Source: Neoechinorhynchus agilis (Eukaryota > Acanthocephala). Taken from it: 64,000 bases of DNA. The position numbers and the translations under genes were made by a program. Numbering within the stretch: the first letter of the stretch is position 1; each line of letters begins with the position of its first letter. Under the pieces are notes generated by a model. It did no database searches and was not told the DNA's origin. It saw nothing but the letters and a program-made list of their open reading frames with translations. The stretch lies in the NCBI GenBank assembly GCA_051530055.1, contig CM121343.1, positions 5,766,001 to 5,830,000 of the forward strand, in the 5' to 3' direction. Below are positions 34,401 through 45,260 of the stretch, piece by piece.

Positions 34401-37400
34401 AGGTTTGCTCCTACATTTGATGACCTTCGAGATAGATACCGCTGCTGTCAATGCCTTAAATCTGGTTGATGATACACAAATTGATAATAATAACGTGAAT
34501 TGTAAGCATCGTGGAAACCAGACGACTTCACCGAATCCTAAAAATAGTGGTTCCAAGCTTGCATCGAATACTTAATAAATGCAAAACTCACCAAGGCTCC
34601 AGACTTCTAAGGCGGTGGATTATTCAGCCCCTTACAAACTTGAAGGAGATCGAATTACGATTAGAAGCCGTACAGCACTTCGTCAATAATTTGGACCTAG
34701 CCAATGCCGTGCATAACACAATTTCAAAGTCCTGTGACACAGATAAGGTTTCCCGGAAACTTCAGCGGAAAAACGCCAACCTTCAGGTATAAAATTGCAT
34801 AATGCTTGTCGTAACGCGTGGATTAGATCTGCTATAAAGTCTACTACCTTTGCAAAGCAGTATGTTGTAGAATTATTAAATTACTTGAATCGACATCGCC
34901 AGTCATCGATTCGTACTTTGTGGAACCAATACAAGTCATTTTCAACCACCTATAATTGTGTATACTGTATTATACTATAATTTAGAAATTACTGATCGAT
35001 CTTAACGATGAGTTCATCCCGATGTTCGAGAAGATCTTCGATTTTGATCATTTGTCATCGAGCGGAGAATTTCTCGTTAAGGCTTCATATAATCATGTCT
35101 TAGCCCGCATTAAGAAGGAACTCGATGTTACTCAAAGTCAAATTGAAAATGCGTATGAGGAGGTACAAGTAATTTTGAAGCTTTCACTCATCTACTGCTA
35201 TTTCAGGTTCGTCAAAAATTGAATACTCAGAATGTTAGACTGGAAAGGTCAAAAATGTATGGGTACCATTTTCGTATTACATTGAAGGTTGAATTTAATC
35301 TCGTTTTCTTTTTGTACAAATGCTTCTTTGTTATAGTATGCCAACTCGTTGACACAGAAGGAATTCTTTAAAATCGATGTACGGAAAGATGGCGTAAAGT
35401 TCCATAATGAAAGTATGAAAAATCTCAGTAATGCATACGAACTTCTTTTGTGCGACTATCGTATGGAGCAGTCTATAGTCGTCCGTGAAATATTCGATTT
35501 GCTTTGTAAGTTTATTTCCTTGATGATTTGAAAACTTCTTACAAACTGTTTCAAAAATTAAAGTTTGTCGCTAAACTTTGAATCTAACGAAATAACCTAT
35601 TTTTACTTTTAATACCATGTTATCGATATTAAGGTTCAATGCGGGCCGCAGTGTACAGTATTGGTCAACAATTGTCAAAACTCGATGTGATTATAGCATT
35701 CGCTATTGCCTCGATCCCTAGTCAGTGTTCGCTGAAACCTTATGTTAGACCCAACATATTACCAAAAGGTAACTTTGATGGTTGTTGTCTTAGAATTGCT
35801 CCCCAGAACGTTTGTATAGACAAGCGGAAGTATACGTTATTAGAACATTTTTATACATTGATATTTACACTTCAGAAAAACATTCGATTATTAAAGATTC
35901 AAGTAGCAGCAAACAACTTTTTTTCGCAGAGTGTTCGTTACTTGAACGTTGCTATTGTTTGCATACCATACAGTTTATTGATATTGAGTGCTGATTTCTA
36001 CTGCCTACTAATCATTATGAAAATGGGTATCGTGGAACATTATTTCTGGTTTCGTTGAAATTCTAATTTTTTGAACACTAGTAAATTTTTAACTTTGTAC
36101 GATGTTGATACGATTTTATCGGTCTAGTGATTTTTCTTATTTGTTGAAAATCGCGCTCTGCTTTGTATTCGAAGGAAGTGGCATTCTTCATATTGTTGAA
36201 GGCCGCCACCCCACAATGGAATCGATATGTGGCGCTCTAAAATTTATCGCCAATAACACATCGCTGAACAAAAGTAAACTTTTTAGTAGTTTTATCACAA
36301 GTCTAAATTCATGTCCGTTCTTAAAGAAGGGAAATTTTTTCAGGTCATAACTGGACCAAATATGGGAGGCAAATCAACATACATCCGACAGGTTATTTTT
36401 GCCGATTTTTTTATCGTTTCAAAATTGATCAATAGGTATCATTGATCGTACTGATGGCGCACATTGGATGCTTTGTGCCATGCGATGAAGCAACAATATC
36501 GATAATTGACTCTATTTTTGCGAGATTTGGCTCCCGTGACTATACGACAAGAGGCGTATCTACTTTTTTCGCTGAAATGATAGAAGCAACATATATAACT
36601 CAAGCGGCGTCTTCGCATTCCTTGGTTCTAATAGATGAACTTGGAAGAGGTACATCGACTTATGATGGAATCGGAATAGCATCTGCGATGCTGGAGTATA
36701 AGTTTTCCTGTAAGACGCACGAATTCATGAATCCAGTTTAGATATCTGGTTGTCAAAGTTAGATGCTTTGGTTTATTCGCCACTCATTTTCACGAAATAG
36801 CCGAAATTTATGAAGAAAATGAACTCAAGGAACCTGATTCATTCTTAAAAGCGATAGATTATTTGCACATGACGGCCAATGTTTCCCCCATTACCGGTCT
36901 TTCAATGCTGTATCGGTTGATGCCCGGGATTTGTGGTCATAGCTTTGGTATCCATGTCGCTCGTTTGGTTAAACTCCCGGACGATCTTATCAAGGTATGA
37001 CTCTTGAATCACGCGTTAAGTTTGTGCCACAATTCAAACTGCTGCTGCTGCTGCTGCTTATCTAGTATGCCGAGGCAAAATTGTTAGAATTCGAGGACAA
37101 TCAGTGGAACAGTGTTTTTGTAAAAGACAAAGAATATTGTAAAGACGGAATTAGCGTTGAAATGCAAGCGAATGTAAGTTTGTAGCGACCTTCGATCTAC
37201 CTGATAAGGTGTCCGTTATTTTAGATTTGTCGAAATTTGATTTATAAACAAATGAAAGATGTGAGGAGCTACTCTTTTCCAGCGAGTTTACTCGGATGAA
37301 AAGCGTTGCTTGTAAACGAGGAAGATTACGAAGGGTCACAACTAGCTTTTAAGAGAGCTTTGCAGTCGATCGAAGAGCATTCCGATGTGCCTCTAGGAAA

Positions 37401-37446
37401 GAAGTATGTTAGACATATGATGAATATTGAGTCTAACGAATCATGA
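31418..37446 (+). CDS. MSH2: DNA mismatch repair protein MSH2
   Basis: This is the MutS homolog that pairs with MSH6 or MSH3 to bind mismatches in the nucleus. Spliced exons follow human MSH2 from end to end. They start with exon 1 (31418-31492, [11 protein letters not shown]) and exon 2 from 31534 ([18 protein letters not shown]), then an exon with [14 protein letters not shown]. Later come the domain-III block [20 protein letters not shown] (34548-34786) and, after a 40-nt intron, [12 protein letters not shown]. Next are [18 protein letters not shown] and [11 protein letters not shown]. The ATPase carries Walker [14 protein letters not shown] (36344 on), IGCFVPC, Walker [17 protein letters not shown] and ATHFHEIAE. 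The stop is at 37444. Introns are mostly 38-57 nt; several larger ones hold foldback repeats. The mismatch-contact region near the N-terminus is diverged. Exon edges between 32.0 and 33.0 kb and at 33.3-34.4 kb are uncertain. I see no sign of inactivation. Confidence 0.95.
32147..32524. repeat. Foldback repeat C (in MSH2 intron)
   Basis: Inner arms at 32271-32350 and 32379-32462 carry GATGATGAACC, a short hairpin and CGAAACGTCTT. Outer arms of about 29 bp (TTTGTTTGGTAATGAGAAAT and its inverted copy) lie at 32147-32175 and 32493-32524. It is related to foldback A. Confidence 0.85.
32685..32868. repeat. Foldback repeat D (in MSH2 intron)
   Basis: Two 86-nt arms (32685-32770 and 32783-32868) are almost perfectly complementary around a 12-nt loop. 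On the minus strand CTTGAGAA, a GCTGG/CCAGC hairpin, GAAATATCG and AATAAA appear in the hammerhead-like order. Confidence 0.9.
33640..34300. repeat. Dispersed repeat copies in MSH2 intron
   Basis: The segment 33740-33850 (with AAATAGGGATTC and ACACAACTACGGAATGTACA) matches 53745-53825 in the TRIC intron. At about 34235-34285, ATTTCGTCCTCTAACGTGGGAC is a solo arm related to the foldback at 44.5 kb. The surrounding DNA is AT-rich and non-coding between MSH2 exons. Confidence 0.6.
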
Positions 37447-38060
37447 CAGAGCGATGCTAAATATATTGATCTTCATTTCACTATGGCGTCGCTAACTAAA
37501 ATAAGAAAACAAGTTATTCACTTTAATAGATGGCTAAACCAAGCCCAGAGTATTCCGGATCGATTGTGAATGCAGTTGACCAAGTCTACATTTTGATCTA
37601 ACTTCTCAGTCTTTTGATAGCGACCCAACTAAGGAATGATGCCGAAATGTAAGGTAGAGAATAGTTGGCACTGCGAAATGATTCCAAAAATTAGACGGTC
37701 GACCTCTTAGGTAAAAAAACAAAGCGGGAGATTTTCTACGAATTGCAGACTATCCTGATTTTTCGTAGCATTGTATGTAAGTGTTGAAGGTAGAAACTAA
37801 CCTTTGATCCAACATTTATTTTTCATATAGGATCTGTGCATTGTTGAATGACTCTAATTTTAAGCCTTGATGTTTTCTATAGTATAATGTAATACTTTCT
37901 CAAAACGCTTACCTTTTGCTGAGAAAATGGCCATCCGAGAAGTTTGGAAATCTTAAAAGAGAAGTGCGATGACTGGCTATTTATTTAGCATTTTGGATTG
38001 ACCAATGCAATATTATGTATATCATAGCCGGTACGAGATAGACTTTTGATTGATATATAT
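37447..38060. other. 3' flank of MSH2, no gene seen
   Basis: This stretch is AT-rich. No convincing coding frame or splice structure is seen. Confidence 0.4.
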
Positions 38061-38072
38061 TGTAACTTTTTA

Positions 38073-38240
38073 TTTCAATTGACTAATTTATTACTGATAT
38101 TTCACGTCGGATAATGCCGACGTTATCAAGGCTTGTCATTGCTTGAAATATTTAAGAATTTCTATTTTCAAGCAATGATGAGCCTTTGGAAAATGTCAAA
38201 ATTATCCTACGTGAAATATTGGAAATAAATTAGTCAATTT
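38073..38240. repeat. Foldback repeat E
   Basis: Arms at 38073-38150 and 38163-38240. Minus-strand reading of the left arm gives CTTGATAA, a strong hairpin (ACGTCGG/CCGACGT), then GAAATATC and AATAAA. This is one of the clearest hammerhead-like modules, although the heptamer is not canonical. Confidence 0.85.
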
Positions 38241-38318
38241 AAATCCGAAGTCTTATATCCACTTCGAAGAGAATAATCCACGATATCATCGATAGAAAGT
38301 CCTTCGGGATAATGAAAT

Positions 38319-38503
38319 TACACTTTCGGTGAGAATAATTTTATTTATTCGAAATATTTCGCGAGGTATCCTCGCCTCTTCAGCCATTGTAAGTCGATTA
38401 GATTAATTTACAATGGCTGAAGAGGCGAGGATACCTCGCGAAATATTTCGAATAAATAAAATATGTAATGACCGGGATTATTCTCACCGAAAGTGTAATC
38501 CAC
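38319..38503. repeat. Foldback repeat F, near-perfect palindrome
   Basis: Arms 38319-38392 and 38408-38503 surround a 15-nt spacer; the inner 55 bp are perfectly complementary. The right arm reads CTGAAGA (38417-38423), hairpin GGCGAGG/CCTCGC, GAAA (38440-38443), ATTTCGAATAAATAAA. The outer ends share TCCTTCGG and ACTTTCGGTGAGAATAAT with other copies. Confidence 0.92.
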
Positions 38504-38933
38504 GATATCTTGTAAATTGCCATTTTAGGGCGACCGAGATAAAAAATGCGAGAATATACATAGATCGGTCACAAGTAAATCTTTTTTGCGCCATTTGTCT
38601 TGATTTGGAGCACAAAATACTTTCTAAAATGCGCTGGGAAAATCCTGTTCATTTGCGCGGATAAAACATAGACAACACAGGAACTGCTTTCAAAACGGAA
38701 GTTTAAATGTCTTAAATAATGTGTACTATTCGTTGTGGGTGTGCGAAACTCCCATACCGATTTCACTGTACAATGCATCAACCTACCACGTTCAGCTCAA
38801 CATTAAAAATTATAGGATTGATCGATTGAACTTTTTGAACTTAAAATAAAAGTAATTGTGCTACGTTAGAGCTTAATCACCATAACTCTGCTAGCAAAAA
38901 GACCATATTTATGACTGTTGTACGGAAACTTAA

Positions 38934-40204
38934 CTAGCACTCATCCTTACAAATCGAACGAACTTCGGAGCTGTCAAGGTAGCAGAACATTGAAATAGCA
39001 CCATATCGGAGATTAGCAACAAGTCCGAAAGAGCGCGGATAATATATAAACAAGCATCTAAAGATATGTTCATTCGAAACATTTGGATCATTTGGCAATG
39101 AATGCTTAAGCTCTTGATTCGGTATTGTATCCTTTATGTACAAGTCTGTAAGGTCAGCATTGTTGTGATCTTTTAACTGTTCCTTCATATACCTAGAACG
39201 ATAGAATAGATTTCAAAATAACTAATATGTTTGGTTAGTTTACCTTGCGTAAGCATTAGGATGTAAGACATAACACTTTCCAATTTTACCCTCAATTCTC
39301 AACAAATAAAAGAAAAAAGGTTTTTCGAATATTGATATTATTCCCCGCTACAAAAAAAAGAAATTATAAATTTTATGGCGTCAGTATGTCATAATAGACG
39401 AGTATAGGAGAAATGTTTAAAAACTAAGAACTGATCTACTTCTTAATCTTCGCATTCTGAGGAAATTTAAATCTTTCAAGCCTTTGATATTTTTATAGGC
39501 CGCATAAAAGACCATAGATTTCAACCAACTTGATATTGTAGGAATCAATTGGAGAAACCTGCTCTAAACTCAATCCTCCAAATGGTACCGAAATCTCCAA
39601 CGGCTCTCATTTTCTTAGAAAGTTTCAATTACCGCGATAACAATTTGGACTGACAATTCAGTAAGCAAAGTCAAACTCTGAACTTTATATTATTTTCAAA
39701 ATCTAATCCGAGCCCTGTGAAATGTAGTGTTAAATGAACACGTCGAAATTGAGAATTGAGTGGTGGTTTTACACTACCGATGTTAAGTACTCCATATTTT
39801 TCGGTAGCAAGTATGTCCTGTTGAATGAACGAATTAAATCGCTCCAAATGCTTGGTTTTCGTTACTTCATGAGGAAACACATAGAAAAGTACTGTGAGCT
39901 GAAGATTCCCTGCTGCTTCATTTTTACTTCCATCGGCCCAAATTGACACAATTTCACAGACCGCCACATCGCCAATCCCAAGTAGCCTATCGTTAATCAG
40001 AGATTTCGCTGCTTTCCCATCAACTCTTATGCAGTCACCAACTTTCAGAGTAGTTTTGCTTTCACTGCATTGAATTGACTGGAATGTCAATCGCATACCC
40101 TTAATACGTTGGCCGATTATCACACTCATACGCTCCCCTTCACTTTGTGGAATCCACTTCGATTGCGCCAAGGTATTCCCGTTTGAAATCCTTCTTTTTG
40201 ACAT
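38934..40204 (-). CDS. BAH-like domain protein (tentative)
   Basis: The 5' exon (40204-39671, 177 codons) opens MSKRRISNGNTLAQSKW and contains LKVGDCIRVDG, VAVCEIVSIWAD and VLFYVFPHEV. This is the strand order expected of a BAH domain or of the N-terminal BAH-like module of ARID5 proteins. A short following exon has IEGKIGKCYVLHPNAYA, resembling the GKCYV end of BAH domains. It is joined by a 48-nt GT-AG intron to the last exon (39188-38934, MKEQLKDHNNADLTDL ...). BAH domains mediate chromatin contacts. The exact subfamily and the join between the first two blocks (39.3-39.7 kb) are unresolved. Confidence 0.5.
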
Positions 40205-40713
40205 ATCTGAAGAAAGATGCTTAAAACTATAATGGTTCAGTCGTGATTCGCGAATAGCATGAACTTATCTTTCTCAAATTTTTACCGGCCGCTATGGTGT
40301 CACCCGTTTAAAAATAAAATGTACTCACGATTACTTTTGTGTTTAGGCCACTTTCTAGCCGAGTTCATTCGCTAAATGCGTTCAAAAACAATGCTTACCG
40401 CTAGTCGAATTTGTTATAATCTTTTTGTGTACATAACAGCCAAACAGCAACAAATGTTGTTCGTTCGAAAACGAGTTTAGCGAATGAGAACTTACCACTT
40501 CACTGAATCGTCTTCTTAAACTCTGGATTCATTAGTTATCACATGGCGTATCGCAGAAATCCATTGTCGGTTAAATGGAGCTTATGCACACACAATGGCA
40601 TTTTCACTTTAGACCTAAATCCGTTTGTTATTCATTTTAATAAACGAAGCTTAAGATGAAATACTTAATCTATTTGCAATTGCTACGGGAAATCCAATCA
40701 CGTCTTGTGAAAG

Positions 40714-41052
40714 ATGGATTATTCGAACTCTTTGATCAACTTACAAGCGATCACTCTATTTCAAACCGTTTCCGTTTTCAACGACTTTTTACAAGAGCGA
40801 GGCTGCAAGGATAATGGTATTAACATCATCATCATCGTGAGTATAAGAGGTATAAAGGTTTTTTATTTGTAGGTGAAGAAACATGTTGTGATATCAATAT
40901 TTATTGTTTCGATAATTGCGAACGTATTTACGGATATGTTGCGTGTGCTTACAACTCTTCTATGCCAATTCAAACACAGTGCTCTCCGATCTCGCATTTT
41001 GCGGAAGGGACAACGACCACGAGACAATTTTAATGAACACTTAATAAATTGA
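40714..41052 (+). CDS. Small two-exon membrane protein, unknown family
   Basis: Exon 1 (40714-40836, 41 codons, MDYSNSLINLQAITL...) is joined through a 36-nt GTGAGT...TTTGTAG intron (40837-40872) to exon 2 (40873-41052). The phase-0 join gives a 100-residue protein. It has two hydrophobic segments (the second VVISIFIVSIIANVF) and a basic C-terminus (RSRILRKGQRPRD). AATAAA at 41043-41048 lies inside the last codons, just before TGA. The size and a first segment reading LINLQAITLFQTVSVF with FLQERG faintly recall the IER3IP1/Yos1 secretory proteins, but the rest does not fit. Not recognised. Confidence 0.5.
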
Positions 41053-41109
41053 ATGTCTTTTATTAAAAATATTCGAAAGGCGCTGACACTTTATGACCGG
41101 CAATTAAGT

Positions 41110-41290
41110 TTATGTCCGTTTAAACCACAATCCATCAGTGGACCACGCACACAGGCACGTTAATGAACACGCGACACGCAACCCACGAATACACAAGAAC
41201 AAACCACGAAAAGGGTCGCACACGCTCACAACCCATGAACACCACGCGCAACTCACGAACACACACGCGCAACCCATGAACACGCGCCAT
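41110..41290. repeat. Minisatellite, ~30-bp degenerate unit
   Basis: Variants of CACGAACACACACGCGCAACCCATGAAC repeat with drift over about 180 bp. Frames read from it are low-complexity and are not genes. Confidence 0.75.
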
Positions 41291-41439
41291 GGATGCACAT
41301 AGCGTAAATTCGGTAATAGATCGTAGAAACGATGATAGCATTGATGCACAAGTCAGAAATCGGGTGATGATAGATATTATCAGGATTTGTGAGCGAAATG
41401 TAATCGATCGTTAGACTCGGTTCTTCTACATTGATGAAT

Positions 41440-41665
41440 GCATTCGGGTGTGGTAAGATTTTTTGTTATTTAGGTTGCTTATCGACGACACCCGAGAGAG
41501 ATTATTAAAAACGAATGTATTAAAGTCGACTGATATTTTTTCAGATTGAATTGATAAAATGACTCGGATTCCAGTGATCGACGTATATACATTCATCTTT
41601 AAAGATCCCTCCTTTGGGGTGTCGTCGGCAAATGACCTAAATAATAACGTAATAATTTAAAGTCA
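41440..41665. repeat. Foldback repeat with relative at 6.9 kb
   Basis: The left arm (TTTTTGTTATTTAGGTTGC ... GACGACACCCGAGAG) is inverted in the right arm (GGGGTGTCGTCGGC ... GACCTAAATAATAACG). The inner segment contains AATTGATAAAATGA, which is also present at 6.9 kb. Confidence 0.75.
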
Positions 41666-42245
41666 CTGGACTTTCTTCCGGGCGATTTCCGACATGAAAG
41701 GGTTAATACATTGTAGCAAAGTCACCGATTGCGTTTCTGAGTTTTTCATGGTTGCATCGCTGAAATCGTTGGTGGGTGTATTCTCGGGTAATTGTCCATC
41801 TCACGTTAAAAAAAGGGTAGTTGGTATCCCTTGTTAGGTCGTGGGAGCTTCTGCTGGTCTAAACATTGGAATTTATAATTGCGAAAACTGGGTTTTTGAT
41901 GACAAAAGCAAAGTTTTCATTTTTTTCGTGGGCAACTGTTTCATCTAAGCGCATAACACATAATTGAGCCTTGATGCTGTACGCAACGACCTTTTTGTCG
42001 GTTTGTATTGGATTCATAGTGAAAGTTATTAACTTTTCGATTAAACCGACATTCAAGAAATCATTCTGAATGGCAAATACGCATTATATAACATAGAAAA
42101 GATTTCTCCATATTGGATATAATTTTTTTTCAACGATAAATTTTTTTTACAAATAACATAATTCGCTGGAATTCACAAGTGTTTTAGGGTGTTTCTGTAA
42201 CTTTACATAACTTTTCAAATCCTTTAAAGATTGAGCTACTGTCAA
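41666..42245. other. Intergenic, no gene seen
   Basis: Only short frames are present. No repeat or gene is recognised. Confidence 0.4.
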
Positions 42246-42784
42246 TTAATCATTATTCTTTCTTATGTTTGTTCCGCAGCTTCCTTGATGGCCGCGTTGG
42301 ATCGCCGCGCTGATTCGCTGCAACAGGAAGCTGCTGGATTGCATATCGCCGGTGGCATGTTTTAGCATCTTCCCAGTTGGGAAAAAGGAAATAATCGGCT
42401 TCTTTTCCGAGACATCCCAGTGTTTCCACCGCAATCGGGATGAATACATATATTGATGCCCATCGAGCGATGAGTGTACTTCTGCCGCTTCTTTTCCTCG
42501 CTGAAGCTGGCGACTGCTCCCGCCTTTGAGGTGGCATTCTGTAAGTGGGATGCTGCGAGCGTGTTGGGGCAGGTAAAATCCCAAACCAGTATTTTCCCGG
42601 AGCACCATAGGAGGGTTCCATCAGGGCGTTTACCGTCGTTCCGGGAGAGTCCAACTGGTTCGAGTCGAGCGGGAAAATCGGCCGTTGAGAGGGCTTCCCT
42701 GATTATGCGGTTGACTGCTGAGTGCCGTGCGTGGCGAGCAGTTGAACGCTTGCAGTCAAGGCCGTGAGTTCCCGATCCGTTCAC
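42246..42784 (-). mobile_element. LINE fragment, different subfamily
   Basis: Minus-strand frames carry ARHSAVNRIIREALSTADFP, GKRPDG, LVWDFTCPNTLAASHL and AGAVASFSEEKKRQKYTH. This is the C-terminal restriction-endonuclease-like domain of a non-LTR retrotransposon. Sequence identity with the copies at 55.6 kb is moderate, so it is a separate subfamily. Several frame breaks are present. Confidence 0.75.
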
Positions 42785-42785
42785 T

Positions 42786-42870
42786 GTCTTTTAACAATTC
42801 AAACAATCTGTTTGAAGCACACTCACCACCTCCCGCCAAATTCCAGCTTTTGTCCTTCAAAATATTAAAT
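42786..42870 (-). mobile_element. LINE 3' end, short copy
   Basis: TTTTAACAATTCAAACAATC followed by CACACTCACCACCTCCCGCC is the inverse of the 3' end of the 55.6-kb LINE and matches 59.99-60.05 kb. It abuts the other LINE fragment directly, so one insertion probably landed next to or inside the other. Confidence 0.8.
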
Positions 42871-43026
42871 TCGCGAGGAACTTTCAAATTATTGGTCTTT
42901 GCTTTTTAAAAGATGCTGAGGTATCGTCTTTCGAAATATTTCAATCACTTCTATCCAAAGGGATTATAATCACCACGCGCCTCCTCACTTCGAAGGATCG
43001 ATGGTTTTTCCATTTTCATTCTTCAT

Positions 43027-43991
43027 ATGAAGATGCTCCCTATTTCTGTGGTCGCTATCCATCCAATTGTCCTTTCTCAAATATCGGAGCACTACCAAAG
43101 ACGTCGGTCAAATTCGTCGTCCGGAGACTTTTGCGCCTACGGTTTTTGCTGCGGTGTTATATACCCAGATCTTAGTGTCCACATTCAAATGGTATTTGAA
43201 GCTACAACTTCATTGAATGGAGAAATAGACGAAAAGGATGTACCGGATAACGTTCAGTTCCATTCAACATTTCATCCACCGTCTGCTCTTGTGGGATGGT
43301 ATCGCGTAGGTCGTACCCAACTCCCTCTTACCGAAAAGCATCATAATGTTCATAAATCCCTTACACGAACTCATCCAACGTCAGTGCTACTTTGCGTTAG
43401 CAATGGCAATGTTAGACAATTGACCAGTACAGTCAAACCATCAATTCAAGTACTTAAATTTGAGGACGGCGTTTTTAAGCCATTGCCGTGTCGCTTTTAC
43501 GAAAATGAAAGCGAACTGATTGCCAATTGCGGCCTTATAAAACCGGTTCATGGTTTAAAATTGAAACAACGCATTGATTGCGTTATTAGTTTTTTTGATC
43601 TTCTTTTCCAGGGATTTAAATTCGCCGCTGAATATTTGAGACAAGTCGAACAAAGTAAGCGACTATAAAATAGCTGGGGACCAACCTCTTTTGAGATTAG
43701 AAGAAATCGAGGAAAATGACGAACGAATTACAACTATAAGAAGAATATATAGAGATGTTACGAGCCTTAGGAATAACATCAATTCAAATCTCCATCAGGT
43801 ATCATGTTCAAGTAAATGAGAGTGAGATTTGATACATATTTAAGATGCTAATCGACAAACTGGTACGCTTGAAGATGTATGAACGGCAAGTTAGTGATAG
43901 TCAACGAAGAGAAGAGAAGCGTCCATGGTTAGGATGTTTCGGACGACTGAGTAAAGGAGGACAAAGTCAGAAGCAACTGTCCGAATTTTGA
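43027..43991 (+). CDS. ABRAXAS-like: Abraxas-family MPN- scaffold protein
   Basis: The N-terminal ~190 residues match the catalytically dead MPN domain of Abraxas/ABRO1: the key ALVGWYRVGRTQLPLTE block matches VIGWYRFRRNT, then HKSLTRTHPTSVLLCVSN and PSIQVLKFEDGVFKPLPCRF. A coiled-coil region follows (EEIEENDERITTIRRIYRDV, then the exon MLIDKLVRLKMYERQVSD). Abraxas proteins scaffold the BRCC36 deubiquitinase in BRCA1-A or BRISC complexes. The frame at 43027-43654 must shift to join 43674-43798. A 19-nt GTAAGC...TAG intron does this; an upstream donor with a 91-nt intron also would. A 46-nt intron (43799-43844) precedes the last exon. The stop TGA (43989-43991) overlaps the AATAAA signal. No JAMM zinc motif is seen, as expected for this family. 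Confidence 0.75.
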
Positions 43992-44452
43992 ATAAACCCT
44001 ACATTCACGACGCTACTTCGCATAATCTCCCTTTTACGAACTTTATATTTGGTGGCTCAAATGCCGAGAGGAAACTCTACAACGCAGCAGCCCGTTTAAA
44101 AATGGCTTAATCTCTACGAAATCGAAACCCGTTTTTCTGTGGCCAAGTGCAATTGCACTAACACATTCCGGAATCAAACGAGGTACATTCACTTGTAGAA
44201 GAAATTTTCAAGGTAAATCTATTTCTGAATCAAACATCGCTAATTGAAACTGAAACTTATTTTTCTTACACGGTCGGTTAAAAATCCTCTTATATTTTCG
44301 AATACTACGAAAATCGGAAAACCGAACCGACGGTCTTTTTGGCGAACTGTCAAAGGGCTCAACTTGGTAACTAGTACACTTGGTTTTCAACCTTTACGCG
44401 TCAAACAAACTACTAAAAATTTTATGTTTCGCAAATACGACAATGAGGATCT

Positions 44453-44605
44453 TGTTTTGACGAGGGCGAGATGAATAAAAGTAATTTTGTTTAATATTAC
44501 GTCCTCTACATGGGACTTCTTCAAGCAAACAATTCCGAAGTCCTACGTAGAAGACGAAATATTAAATGAAAATACTTTTATTCATCTCACCCTCATCAGA
44601 ACCAA
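44453..44605. repeat. Foldback repeat G
   Basis: Arms 44453-44519 and 44537-44605 are inverted copies. They contain GTCC...GGAC-type hairpins beside CGAAATATTAAATG and ATGAATAAAAG. A solo arm lies in the MSH2 intron at about 34.25 kb. Confidence 0.85.
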
Positions 44606-44609
44606 CTAT

Positions 44610-45240
44610 GGACAACATCTTTACAATGATAATCTTGTCTAGTAATTTTTGATGTATGTAAACGCGACACATTTGAATGATTTTATTGGGATCAGATATG
44701 CGATTAAGGCATCAAGTCTTTCAGAAAACGATTGGCCTGGTCTTTTTAAAGTGACAGCGATTTAAAACAAGGAATGAAGCATTTTGTTCATTATAAAGAA
44801 CGATTTTCGCCTAATAAAGTATCCAACGAGGATAGCTAAGTTTATGCAGTTTTTGACGAGTTTTGTCATATACGGAAAATCAAATTAGGAAACTAACTTA
44901 AGTATTTATTTCAAAAAAGACGCGATTACTTTAGCCATCTTCTAAATGTTCTGTGGTCCGTTTTTAAAATAAATGACGCCTGTTTACATTATTTTTTTTC
45001 GACGATTTAGCAAATACAGTAAGGTTATGTGGGATACAAGCGGACTATCCGATCACAGGACTACCAAAACTGTAAAGTGCGTAACGGAACACTATTTAGT
45101 CAAATAAATATTTAACTTTCGAGTAAAGCCTTTAAACGAATACATTTGGTACTTAACGATGAGGTCCTTTGACAAGGAGAAATGAATTTGATGTGTCGAA
45201 CCCTTGCAAAATTTAAGCTCATTTGGTTTTGGTTGCGACT
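44610..45240. other. Intergenic, no gene seen
   Basis: AT-rich sequence without supported features. Confidence 0.4.
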
Positions 45241-45260
45241 ATAGCGATGGTGGTGGCCGT

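Noticed and set aside
43027-43668. eIF3f, eIF3h or CSN6 identity for the MPN-like protein
   Set aside because: The VGWYR-R-T block, the following HKSLT segment and the C-terminal coiled coil fit Abraxas/ABRO1 better.
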